Below, one piece after another: positions 18,304 through 26,109 of a DNA stretch of 64,000 nucleotides; the stretch's first letter is position 1; every line of letters begins with the position of its first letter. This DNA comes from Bacteroidota bacterium (GTDB lineage Bacteria; Bacteroidota; Bacteroidia; CAIKAF01): NCBI GenBank assembly GCA_023432985.1, contig JAEZEQ010000052.1, positions 1 through 64,000 on the forward strand, read 5' to 3'. The translations under genes were made by a program, and so were the position numbers. A model generated the notes under the pieces. That model saw only the letters and a list, made by a program, of their open reading frames with translations. It ran no database searches and was not told the origin of the DNA.

Positions 18304-18336
18304 AAGAAAGTCATTATGGGGGGTAAATGCTTTCTT
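18304..18336 (+). other. Second hairpin with a G-run loop
   Basis: AAGAAAG (18304-18310) pairs with CTTTCTT (18330-18336). After one bulged T, CATT pairs with AATG. The loop is ATGGGGGGTA, nearly the same as in the hairpin just upstream. It is followed by a T/C-rich stretch but no clean T-run. It could be part of a small RNA or a backup terminator. Confidence 0.45.
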
Positions 18337-18417
18337 TCTATAACACAAATATAGATACATCTTCTACTCTATCATAGAGGAGATTTCCTGTTTTGATTAG
18401 GTGTTTTTCCTGTAAAT

Positions 18418-18448
18418 AAAAAAAGCAGCCTGTTTAGACTGCTTTTTT
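18418..18448 (-). terminator. Intrinsic terminator of the lipoprotein gene at 18459
   Basis: On the minus strand: AAAAAAGCAGTCT, loop AAAC, AGGCTGCTTTTTT (one T-G wobble), ending in a T-run right behind the stop codon. Confidence 0.8.
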
Positions 18449-18458
18449 GTGTGTTTAC

Positions 18459-19355
18459 TTATTCTTTTATCCAGTTTGTTTCCATTCCTCTTATGCCCAT
18501 ATCTACCGGGAAATCACCTTTGTCCGGCTGATAAACTCCATCCGGCGAAGCAGCATCATTCCACTCAAAGCTTTTGTTGGTACTGAGGCGAACATTTACG
18601 ATAATATTCTCATTTTCTTCTCCGGAAATCTGAAGGGGACTGTCGAACTTAGCTGTGACTACACAACTGCCGGCCGGAATAGGAGAGGAGGCAAAAAGGG
18701 GATTTACCACCGTGGTAGCCCCAGCCGGAGCCTGACCATCCGTCACATAGGTTTGCCCGTATGCCGTAGTTTCAAAACCCCAATAACCCTGCTTTTTTGC
18801 AGCATTTATAGCCTTACTCTGATTTTTAATTACATAAGAATTGATATAGGTATTATATCCGATAAATGAGGCAACTGTTCCTTTTAGATCTAAATTCTGA
18901 GTGGTATCGAGGGGATTGGTAATTCTAAAATCAATATCGTAATTCTGATATGCCAAGGACACCCTCAACCATTCATAAGTTCCCACAGCCACATCTTTTA
19001 AAGGCATACTGAAAAAGGCTTCGTTATGACCCACTGAAACGGATTTACTGAAATCTATGGCATTTTGACCACCAATACTCAACTCCGGAGCCAGATACAA
19101 TACTTCACCCGCACCTAATGCCGTGTAGGCATTGGGACTGAGTTCTACATAATGCGCACTTAACTTGTTGAAAACAGGATTCTGCGCAGCATGATCGGAT
19201 GGAATAGTGGCTTCTTGACCAAAACTGTTGAGACGAGGCAAAGTGGGGTCGAATTGAACTTTAAAAATAATTTTAGGCTCTTCTGCCGGATCTTTTTTAC
19301 ATGATGAAAGTCCAATAAGAAGGATGGATAGTAAATAGATTAAATTGTTTTTCAT
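18459..19355 (-). CDS. Unrecognised secreted lipoprotein, 298 aa
   Basis: I do not recognise a specific family. The start is taken at the ATG at 19355, which gives MKNNLIYLLSILLIGLSSC, a clean lipoprotein signal with lipobox GLSSC followed by KKDPAEEP. A TTG seven codons upstream is less likely. The mature protein is beta-rich with no transmembrane segment and few Cys. Visible features are VQFDPTLPRLNSFGQ near the N-terminus, a central AVGTYEWLRVSLAYQNYDIDF segment and a C-terminus FPVDMGIRGMETNW. The layout (a strand-rich domain with 'G.Y..LRV.L') recalls other Bacteroidota surface lipoproteins but gives no function. It has its own -7 box (19374-19381) and terminator, so it is monocistronic. 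Confidence 0.7.
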   Translation of the reverse strand: MKNNLIYLLSILLIGLSSCKKDPAEEPKIIFKVQFDPTLPRLNSFGQEATIPSDHAAQNPVFNKLSAHYVELSPNAYTALGAGEVLYLAPELSIGGQNAIDFSKSVSVGHNEAFFSMPLKDVAVGTYEWLRVSLAYQNYDIDFRITNPLDTTQNLDLKGTVASFIGYNTYINSYVIKNQSKAINAAKKQGYWGFETTAYGQTYVTDGQAPAGATTVVNPLFASSPIPAGSCVVTAKFDSPLQISGEENENIIVNVRLSTNKSFEWNDAASPDGVYQPDKGDFPVDMGIRGMETNWIKE

Positions 19356-19373
19356 GAAATTAGTTATATTCTT

Positions 19374-19381
19374 CAAAATTA
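19374..19381 (-). promoter_or_regulatory. Candidate -7 promoter box for the lipoprotein gene
   Basis: Minus-strand TAATTTTG matches TAnnTTTG exactly, 18 bases before the ATG at 19355. It lies inside the longer reading frame, which argues against the TTG start at 19376. Confidence 0.5.
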
Positions 19382-19447
19382 AGAGAAATTCTGTGAATAT
19401 GGAAACTAAATTTTGGCTAACATTGTAATCTGTAAAGTAGAACTATT

Positions 19448-20986
19448 ATGGATAAATTTAAATTACTAGAATCTAAGATTGCCGAATCGAAGCTGGGTGG
19501 TGGAGAAGAAAGACTTAAAGCTCAACATGCTAAGGGAAAACTCAGTGCCAGAGAACGTATTGATTTTCTGTTGGATGAAGGCTCTTTTGTGGAAATAGGT
19601 GCATTGGTTACCCATAGAAGCACGAATTTCGGATTGGATAAACAGGTATTTTTAGGCGATGGAGTAGTGACCGGATATGGCACCATTAACGGCCGTACCG
19701 TATATGTGTTTTCGCAAGATTTTACAGTATTGGGAGGTTCACTGGCTGAGGCGCATGCCGAGAAAATTGTGCGTATTATGGATTTGGCTATGAAAACAGG
19801 AGCACCCATAATCGGACTTAATGATTCGGGAGGAGCCCGTATACAGGAAGGCGTGGTTTCGCTCGGAGCTTATGCCGATATTTTTTATAAAAATACTATG
19901 GCCAGCGGGGTTATACCCCAAATTTCGGCCATAATGGGTCCCTGCGCCGGTGGGGCTGTTTATTCACCCGCCATTACCGATTTTATCTTAATGGTAGAAA
20001 ATAGTTCCTATATGTTTGTGACCGGTCCGAATGTGGTGAAAACGGTGACGCATGAAGAAGTTAGCTCGGAAGAACTGGGTGGAGCCTCAACGCATAGCAG
20101 TAAGTCCGGGGTTACCCATTTTTCTTGTGCAAATGAAATCGAATGTATACAGAATATTCGCGCTATGTTGAGTTATATGCCTCAAAATTGCGAAGAAGCT
20201 GCTCCCGTTTATGTATACGAAAAAGGGGATGAACGCAGAAAAAAACTCAATACCATAGTACCCGATAATGCCAATCTGCCCTATGATATGCGCGATGTAA
20301 TTCTGGAAGTTTGTGATGAAAACAGCTTTTTGGAAGTGCATAAAAATTTTGCCGAAAATATAGTTGTAGGCTTTGTCCGTATTGCCGGTAGAAGTATTGG
20401 TGTGGTTGCCAATCAGCCCGCTTATCTGGCGGGTGTACTCGATAATAATGCATCGACCAAAGCCGCACGTTTTGTGCGTTTCTGCGATAGCTTTAATATA
20501 CCTTTACTCGTATTTGAAGATGTGCCCGGATTCCTTCCCGGAACCGACCAGGAATGGAATGCCATTATTACAAATGGAGCTAAATTACTTTATGCTTTCT
20601 GTGAAGCAACTGTTCCACGCATTACTGTAATTACCCGTAAAGCCTATGGTGGCGCCTATGATGTGATGAACAGTAAGCATATTGGTGCAGATATGAATTT
20701 TGCCTGGCCTTCGGCCGAAATTGCCGTAATGGGTGCCAAAGGTGCTGCCGAAATTATCTTTAAAAAGGAAATTAGTCAGGCCGAAAATCCCGAACAAAAA
20801 TGGAAAGAAAAAGAAGCAGAATATGCAGCACTTTTCGCTAATCCATATATTGCCGCCGCCAGAGGTTATGTAGATGCGGTGATTAAACCCGAGGAAACAC
20901 GCATTCAACTTATACGTGCATTCGAAATGCTGCAAAACAAAGCCGAAAAATTACCGGTGAAAAAACATGGGAATATTCCCTTGTAA
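19448..20986 (+). CDS. Acyl-CoA carboxylase carboxyltransferase (beta) subunit, PccB-like, 512 aa
   Basis: A crotonase-fold carboxyltransferase of biotin-dependent acyl-CoA carboxylases (propionyl-CoA or methylmalonyl-CoA type). The N-terminal half has KLSARERIDFLLDEGSF and the acyl-CoA site LNDSGGARIQEGV (about 119-131), followed by MGPCAGGAVYSPA, the first oxyanion loop. The C-terminal half holds FEDVPGFLPGTDQE, TRKAYGGAYDVM and the second oxyanion site. Length matches PccB/MmdA, not AccD. The biotin carboxylase and biotin carrier subunits are not adjacent, so its complex partners must be encoded elsewhere. It needs biotin, which the bio genes at 57-61 kb would supply. The likely role is propionyl-CoA to methylmalonyl-CoA conversion; acetyl-CoA activity cannot be excluded. 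Confidence 0.92.
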   Translation: MDKFKLLESKIAESKLGGGEERLKAQHAKGKLSARERIDFLLDEGSFVEIGALVTHRSTNFGLDKQVFLGDGVVTGYGTINGRTVYVFSQDFTVLGGSLAEAHAEKIVRIMDLAMKTGAPIIGLNDSGGARIQEGVVSLGAYADIFYKNTMASGVIPQISAIMGPCAGGAVYSPAITDFILMVENSSYMFVTGPNVVKTVTHEEVSSEELGGASTHSSKSGVTHFSCANEIECIQNIRAMLSYMPQNCEEAAPVYVYEKGDERRKKLNTIVPDNANLPYDMRDVILEVCDENSFLEVHKNFAENIVVGFVRIAGRSIGVVANQPAYLAGVLDNNASTKAARFVRFCDSFNIPLLVFEDVPGFLPGTDQEWNAIITNGAKLLYAFCEATVPRITVITRKAYGGAYDVMNSKHIGADMNFAWPSAEIAVMGAKGAAEIIFKKEISQAENPEQKWKEKEAEYAALFANPYIAAARGYVDAVIKPEETRIQLIRAFEMLQNKAEKLPVKKHGNIPL

Positions 20987-21005
20987 TACTGGGTGGTAGA
21001 CATAT

Positions 21006-21042
21006 AAAAAGAAAGAAGGGAAATTCGCATTTCCCTTCTTTC
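21006..21042 (-). terminator. Intrinsic terminator of yidC
   Basis: GAAAGAAGGGAAAT and ATTTCCCTTCTTTC form a perfect 14-bp stem with a 4-base loop. Read on the minus strand it is followed by five T. It lies about 90 bases after the yidC stop. On the plus strand it has no T-tail, so it is not an obvious terminator for the carboxylase gene. Confidence 0.8.
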
Positions 21043-21133
21043 AAAACCAACCCTTATGAAAACTAGGTCAAAAGTAAGGCTGATTTAATTATTTTCCAAA
21101 TTTTAGTTTACTTTTTTTGAAGCTTTTAACAAA

Positions 21134-23125
21134 CTAGTTTTTCTTTTTCTTTTTCAATTCTTCGCTTCTTTGCTGTTGTATTTTTTGCATTTCTTCCAAA
21201 CGAGCTGCAAATCCGCCTTTTTTCTTAGATTCAGGTCTTGCCTTATTCTCTTCGATTTTGGCTCTTAATTTGTTTTCATCAATAATGAAATAACGAATGA
21301 TGAGTGTTTGAATGATGCTGATCAGGTTAGAAAGGAAATAATAATATGACAATGCGGCACTATAGCTGTTCAAAAATACCAAAAAGGCTACAGGCATTAC
21401 GTACATCATAATTTTCATTTGTGCAGCCTGAGGTCCGGTCATCGTACTCATATTTTGCGACATTTTGGTATACATTACTGTGGTAACGGTCATCAAAATG
21501 GCAAATAAACTTATATGTCCCCCATAAAATGGAATTGAAAAACCTCCGGGGAATTTGTATATGCTGTCCCAGCTCGATAAGTCGTCGGCCCAGAGGAATC
21601 CCTCTCCTCTTAATTCGATAGATGCTGGGAAAAAGCTAAACATGGCAAATAGGATGGGCATTTGCAATAAGGCCGGAATACAACCTGCAAGGGGATTTAC
21701 ACCTGCTTTATTGTATAAGGCCATTAAGGCTTGCTGCTTTTTCATCGGGTCTGCATCTTTGAATTTCTCATTTAATGCATCCACATCCGGTTTTAAAACC
21801 CGCATTTTTGCCGATGATAAAAAGGTTTTATAGGTTACCGGCGATACTATGGTTTTTACCATTAAGGTAAGTATGAGTATGATTATACCATAGCTTAGAT
21901 TATAGCTGTCGAGCCATTGGAATACATTAATGATAAATAGGGTATTGATCCAACGGAATAGTTTCCAACCCAGGTTGATTTGATCTTCCAGTTCTAAATC
22001 GTACTTTTTTAGAATTTTAAAGTCTTTTGGTCCGGCATACAAGCGCATTTTATACGATTCGGTTCCGGCTCCGGCATAGGCCAAAGGTAGCTCTGCTTGA
22101 TAGGTGCGAATCGTTCCATCGCTTGAAGCTTCTACTTGTTTGGTTTCTAATTTTATCTTGCCACTGAAGGAAGCATCGCTAATAAGGGTAGTGGTGAAAA
22201 ATTGTTGGGTAAAACCAATCCATTTCACAGGTTTTTCAATTTCTTCACTTTCTTCTGTTCCATATCCTATATCGTCTATTGAACCATCTTCCCAATAGGT
22301 AATCGTACTTTTTTGGTTTTCTAATGTTGCGTCTTTTTCTTGCGAAGCAACCGCTTGATACCAGTTTAGTTTGAGCGAACTGCCCGGTAACAACTCTTTT
22401 CCTATATCCACTATATTGATGCGAAAATCGGCCATATAATCATTGGCCTTTATTATATATAGGTATTCGATATAATTTTGATTCGAACCGGCATATAATT
22501 TCATGGAAATCTGCGCCGTTTCATCACCGCTTATTTTTTTGCTTGCTCCATCAATGCTAAAATACATATCTGCGGTTTGCAGCATTTTGCCATTATTGAG
22601 CGGAATGGGAATATTCATCCCCGATAAATGTGCCTGATACATATCAACCAAAGGCGCATTGTCTTTATTTTCCTGATATTTTTTAAATTCTTTAAGTCGA
22701 ATATTTTTCAACTGTCCACCCTTATTCGAAAAGCTGTAAATAGCCAGATCGGTTTCAATCTCAATCAGCTCCTCTTTTCCCTGTGCTTGATCTGCAAACG
22801 AACCCAATTGCTCCTTAAGTTGAAGACTTTTTACGGAATCCATTTTTGCTTGTTGCAGCTCTGCCGGTAAATGGGCAAAAATACTGTCTTGCGATAATTG
22901 CATTACAATTTCACGATCTACAGATTCTGTCGGTGCTGCAGTTTTAAGTGTGGCAGCGGCAGCTGAATCAAGCTTTCGTTGATATTCCATCGCCTTAAGC
23001 GTGGAGTCTCTTTGGGCAATTTGGCGCGCCCGATCTTCTTTACTCGGCGATTGCCAAATAGAAAATCCTATGACTACCGCAAAAATTAAAAATAATCCAA
23101 TGACCGTATTCTTGTCGAATTTCAT
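21134..23125 (-). CDS. yidC: Membrane protein insertase YidC, 663 aa
   Basis: Inserts and folds inner-membrane proteins, alone or with SecYEG. The chosen ATG at 23125 gives MKFDKNTVIGLFLIFAVVIGFSIW, the usual first TM anchor; the longer frame to 23179 adds 18 residues ahead of it and overlaps the promoter. The large periplasmic beta-super-sandwich domain spans about 80-355. The conserved Oxa1-type domain follows from about 365: LFIINVFQWLDSYNLSYGIIIL, KMRVLKPDVDALNEKFKDADPMKKQQALM (cytoplasmic coiled-coil), AGCIPALLQMPILFAMFSFFP and a final TM pair, with a Lys-rich tail. The conserved Arg of the hydrophilic groove is not assigned here. Own promoter and terminator; it converges with the carboxylase gene. 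Confidence 0.95.
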   Translation of the reverse strand: MKFDKNTVIGLFLIFAVVIGFSIWQSPSKEDRARQIAQRDSTLKAMEYQRKLDSAAAATLKTAAPTESVDREIVMQLSQDSIFAHLPAELQQAKMDSVKSLQLKEQLGSFADQAQGKEELIEIETDLAIYSFSNKGGQLKNIRLKEFKKYQENKDNAPLVDMYQAHLSGMNIPIPLNNGKMLQTADMYFSIDGASKKISGDETAQISMKLYAGSNQNYIEYLYIIKANDYMADFRINIVDIGKELLPGSSLKLNWYQAVASQEKDATLENQKSTITYWEDGSIDDIGYGTEESEEIEKPVKWIGFTQQFFTTTLISDASFSGKIKLETKQVEASSDGTIRTYQAELPLAYAGAGTESYKMRLYAGPKDFKILKKYDLELEDQINLGWKLFRWINTLFIINVFQWLDSYNLSYGIIILILTLMVKTIVSPVTYKTFLSSAKMRVLKPDVDALNEKFKDADPMKKQQALMALYNKAGVNPLAGCIPALLQMPILFAMFSFFPASIELRGEGFLWADDLSSWDSIYKFPGGFSIPFYGGHISLFAILMTVTTVMYTKMSQNMSTMTGPQAAQMKIMMYVMPVAFLVFLNSYSAALSYYYFLSNLISIIQTLIIRYFIIDENKLRAKIEENKARPESKKKGGFAARLEEMQKIQQQRSEELKKKKKN

Positions 23126-23145
23126 GTGCTGTGTTTTGAAAAGCG

Positions 23146-23176
23146 CAAAATTAAGCATTCGAAACGCAATAACAAG
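23146..23176 (-). promoter_or_regulatory. Candidate promoter of yidC
   Basis: On the minus strand CTTG (23176-23173) is followed after 19 bases by TAATTTTG (23153-23146), a perfect TAnnTTTG. The ATG at 23125 lies 20 bases further on. Confidence 0.6.
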
Positions 23177-23229
23177 CATTCCGACTCTTTTGTTTCTATG
23201 ATGGTGATTTTTGCTGAATTCCCGGCTTT

Positions 23230-24156
23230 TTATTTTTCTTCAACCCAGTCTTCCATTTGCTCTTTTTTCAGATCTAAATGGGTGGATTGCGTATAAACGC
23301 TGTCGTTTTTCACCCAATATATGGTGGGTACTGAGCCACCTGCCATAGAAAAGAATATTTTCCGATTGGGTAATAAATAATGAGGAACAGACTCGGATTT
23401 GGTTTCAGTTAAAAAATTGTCCAAATGAGTCGGGTCTCCATTGTATACAATGAAAATGGGCAAATTGGGATTTTGTTTCTGTATAATGCCGATTTTGGTA
23501 GCCGCCACCTTACAATGCGAACAACCCAAACTTAAAAATCCGACAAAATGTTTACCGTTTCTTAATTCTACAGGCGGAATGGGAAGCTCGGTCTGATTAT
23601 ATAAGGTGTCTAAACCCAGTTTGAATCGGTCATTGCGTTCATACATCCGACTCGAAGTGGCGTAATTCATGGGGTTAAGTATAAATGGCAATAGTAAAAC
23701 CACCACTGCAACAATCAGGCTTAGTATTTTTGCTAATCGTTGTTTTTTAAATTGCATAGGTCTGAAACTATACCAAGCTAAACCCAATAGTATAAACAGT
23801 CCCAGATTTTTTAGTAAAGCCTGTGCCGGCGTAAAAGGAATCAATTCCCCGAAACAGCCACAATTAGACGTATCTCCGGCCGCAATTTGTACGAGCAATT
23901 GTAAAGAAAAAATGAGGAGAATTGCCAAAGTGGCCATCCAAACTTTTTTATTGAAATTCCAATAGAATAGCAAAAGTATACCCAAGGCCCATTCTAATCC
24001 GATTAATAACCTGGCCAAAAGAAGCGAAAATTCCCAGGAAATGCCGGCTTCTACCAATTTGTATTCGAAAGGCTCAATTAATATAATCTTGCTATAGCCC
24101 GAAAATATAAAGAGTAAGCCTATAAGTATGTGCAGAAATATGCTTAGAAATTTCAT
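23230..24156 (-). CDS. DoxX/MauE-type membrane protein with C-terminal thioredoxin-like domain, 308 aa
   Basis: The N-terminal ~165 residues contain about four hydrophobic helices of the DoxX/MauE type, with a conserved loop NCGCFGELIPFTP (about 97-109) that holds a Cys pair typical of MauE-like quinone/thiol redox proteins. The C-terminal part (about 195-308) is periplasmic and thioredoxin-like: HFVGFLSLGCSHCKVAATK carries a CSHC motif, followed by GGSVPTIYW with the cis-Pro segment. The protein probably moves electrons between the membrane and envelope disulfides, a role assigned from architecture only. The start ATG follows directly on the T-tail of the upstream gene's terminator, so its transcription start is not obvious. 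Confidence 0.8.
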   Translation of the reverse strand: MKFLSIFLHILIGLLFIFSGYSKIILIEPFEYKLVEAGISWEFSLLLARLLIGLEWALGILLLFYWNFNKKVWMATLAILLIFSLQLLVQIAAGDTSNCGCFGELIPFTPAQALLKNLGLFILLGLAWYSFRPMQFKKQRLAKILSLIVAVVVLLLPFILNPMNYATSSRMYERNDRFKLGLDTLYNQTELPIPPVELRNGKHFVGFLSLGCSHCKVAATKIGIIQKQNPNLPIFIVYNGDPTHLDNFLTETKSESVPHYLLPNRKIFFSMAGGSVPTIYWVKNDSVYTQSTHLDLKKEQMEDWVEEK

Positions 24157-24185
24157 AAAAAAAGCCGATCAATATTTGATCGGCT
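24157..24185 (-). terminator. Intrinsic terminator of the 80-residue lipoprotein gene
   Basis: On the minus strand AGCCGATCAA, a three-base loop, TTGATCGGCT and seven T. It sits between the small lipoprotein and the DoxX/MauE gene, with its T-tail touching the latter's start codon. Confidence 0.75.
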
Positions 24186-24203
24186 AAATTACTTAATTTT
24201 TTC

Positions 24204-24446
24204 TTAGTTCAATTTGCAGTTTGCAGTATTGTTATAATAAGAATTTAAAGATGCTTCTAAGTTTTCACAAGCTTGTTTTTGTTGTTTTTTGCTTGTTCCA
24301 AAAGCACCACCAATATAGTCTTCTTGTTGTGTGTATACCTGACCACCATCCGTATAGGTGCAATCACATACACGAGATTTTACTAAACATGATGAAGTGC
24401 TTAATACAAAAGCAGCTACGCCGAAAAATAATAATGTCTTTTTCAT
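24204..24446 (-). CDS. Small Cys-containing lipoprotein, 80 aa, unknown function
   Basis: Signal peptide with lipobox STSSC (Cys at residue 20), then a 60-residue mature part with Cys at 27, 29, 60 and 77 (two possible disulfides), Gln/Lys-rich helix TSKKQQKQACENLEASL and an acidic-polar N-terminal strand VCDCTYTDGGQVY. No family is recognised. It has a promoter with both boxes well spaced and its own terminator, which supports a real, independently expressed gene in spite of its size. The neighbouring gene downstream is a membrane thiol-redox protein, so oxidation of the Cys residues by that protein is conceivable but not shown. Confidence 0.7.
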   Translation of the reverse strand: MKKTLLFFGVAAFVLSTSSCLVKSRVCDCTYTDGGQVYTQQEDYIGGAFGTSKKQQKQACENLEASLNSYYNNTANCKLN

Positions 24447-24466
24447 AATATGATTTAATTTTGATG

Positions 24467-24496
24467 CAAAGATAAAGGTTTAGTTTAAATATCAAA
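24467..24496 (-). promoter_or_regulatory. Candidate promoter of the 80-residue lipoprotein gene
   Basis: On the minus strand TTTG (24496-24493), an 18-base spacer, then TATCTTTG (24474-24467), a perfect TAnnTTTG. The ATG at 24446 lies 20 bases on. Confidence 0.65.
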
Positions 24497-24622
24497 AAAT
24501 AAGTGCTTCAAAATTGAAATAAGGTATTTTTTTTATTTTCCGTTTTTATTTTTACCTTTATCCGGTTATTAAATTACGCATTGTTAATCAGTGTACTATA
24601 AATTTTCTATTTTTACAACTTT

Positions 24623-26071
24623 ATGAAAAACATACCCTGCTTTGCCGACTTTCACATCCACCCGAATTTAAAATCTTTCAATTCAGGACATCCGACTCCA
24701 ACCGCTAATATGTGGGATAAAATCGAGCATATGAAACCCAAAGGAAGTGCAGGTCGTTTTGCCGTGAATAACTCCAAAGGTGTCGGAAAGGAAAGTCAGA
24801 CCAATTTTTATAATTTAATGGAAGGCAATGTGCGCACTGCTTTTATCTCGCTTTATCCCATGGAGCGCGGTTTTTTTGATATACGCAATTTACCTAAAAC
24901 TCTAGCCGGAAAAAGAGGGGTAGACGAACTCTCGGCTATAACTATGGGCTATGATATTGGACGTATTCAATACCTTCGAAAAGGAACCGATTATTTTAAT
25001 GAATTGCAACTGGAGTATAATTATGTGAAAGCGCAACAGGGAAGTTCGCCCTGCGGTAAATATGCGTTTAAGTTGGTCAATAGTTATTCCGAACTGAAAG
25101 ATGTCAACGATAATAAACCCAATACAATTGCAGGTATACTGCAAATTGAAGGCGGCCATGTTTTGTTTGATAAAGAAATGCTTTCCGGGAAATTGCCCAA
25201 AAAAGAAATGAAGGCGAAGATTAAAGAGCATGTAGTCGCCATTAAGGAATGGGAAACACCACCCTTAATGATGAATATATCGCATCATTTTTATAATGAA
25301 TTATGCGGCCATTCAAAAAGCTTTAATTTCTTGGTGGGAAGCGGGTTTTTGAATCAGCGCCGCGGTATGGAAAGCGGTCTAACCGGCTATGGCATTAAAG
25401 CTATGAAGGAATTGCTGAGTAATTCGAACGGAAAACGTATATATATCGATTCCAAACATATGAGTCTGCAAGCACGTAAAGAATATTACAATTGGGTGCG
25501 CAGTTATAATTATCTCAATAAAAATGACAATATTCCCCTTATCATATCGCATACCGGTGTAAATGGCTTTAAGACCATGAGCGGATCGCTTATTAAACCC
25601 GATAGCGATAACAAAAATTCTAAAAGTAATTTCTTCAACTGGAGTATTAACAACAGCGATGAGGAAATTGGCTATATCCATCAGACTAAAGGATTGATGG
25701 GCTTTATGCTCGACAGAACAAAATTGGGCGGAGGCAGGTTTATTAAGGAATTGAAAAGTCTGAAAAAAGAGGAAGAAATAAAGGATGCCTATATGCGTAT
25801 GTTTTGGGAAAATATTTTTCAAGTCATACGCGCAGTAGGTCACGCATCTGCCTGGGATATGATTTGTATTGGCAGTGATCTCGATGGAGGTATATTTACT
25901 ATGGAATATTATGATTCGGCTTCTAAATTTCCTCTCCTATATAACGATATGTATTCCTACCTGCGACGTACCAAAATGGAAAAAGCTTTATGGTACGGAA
26001 TGAAAGAGGAAGATTTACTCGACCGAATTTTTTATAAGAATGTAATGCTTTTCTGTGAAAGATATTTTTAG
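24623..26071 (+). CDS. Peptidase M19 (membrane dipeptidase-like) family metallohydrolase, 482 aa
   Basis: An amidohydrolase-superfamily protein of the renal dipeptidase (M19) type. Ordered metal-site candidates are all visible: H11 and H13 in DFHIHP, the bridging E176 in QIEGGHVL, H279 in IDSKHMS, H310 in IISHTGVNG and D419/D421 in GSDLDGG. The first motif is HxH rather than the HxD usual for dipeptidases, and the length is larger than the ~370-400 of classical members, with extra segments around residues 25-130. There is no signal peptide, so it is probably cytoplasmic. It is the first gene of a probable operon with a Rieske oxygenase and a CrtU-like flavoprotein, so its substrate may not be a dipeptide. 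Confidence 0.75.
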   Translation: MKNIPCFADFHIHPNLKSFNSGHPTPTANMWDKIEHMKPKGSAGRFAVNNSKGVGKESQTNFYNLMEGNVRTAFISLYPMERGFFDIRNLPKTLAGKRGVDELSAITMGYDIGRIQYLRKGTDYFNELQLEYNYVKAQQGSSPCGKYAFKLVNSYSELKDVNDNKPNTIAGILQIEGGHVLFDKEMLSGKLPKKEMKAKIKEHVVAIKEWETPPLMMNISHHFYNELCGHSKSFNFLVGSGFLNQRRGMESGLTGYGIKAMKELLSNSNGKRIYIDSKHMSLQARKEYYNWVRSYNYLNKNDNIPLIISHTGVNGFKTMSGSLIKPDSDNKNSKSNFFNWSINNSDEEIGYIHQTKGLMGFMLDRTKLGGGRFIKELKSLKKEEEIKDAYMRMFWENIFQVIRAVGHASAWDMICIGSDLDGGIFTMEYYDSASKFPLLYNDMYSYLRRTKMEKALWYGMKEEDLLDRIFYKNVMLFCERYF

Positions 26072-26109
26072 CTTTATAGCCCGAATCGAAAAGTCGGGTT
26101 TATAAGCTA
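26069..26109 (+). other. Hairpin spanning the M19 stop codon and the Rieske start codon
   Basis: TAGCTT...CCCGA pairs with TCGGG...AAGCTA, about 15 bp with two single-base bulges and a 9-base loop. The outer stem includes the TAG stop and the A of the next ATG. There is no T-run. It may act as a translational control element or RNA-stability element. Confidence 0.4.

Noticed and set aside
18447..18869. 140-codon plus-strand frame
   Set aside because: It is antisense to the lipoprotein gene, which has a signal peptide, promoter and terminator.
23126..23179. Longer N-terminus for YidC
   Set aside because: It would place 18 residues ahead of the conserved first TM anchor and overlap the predicted promoter.
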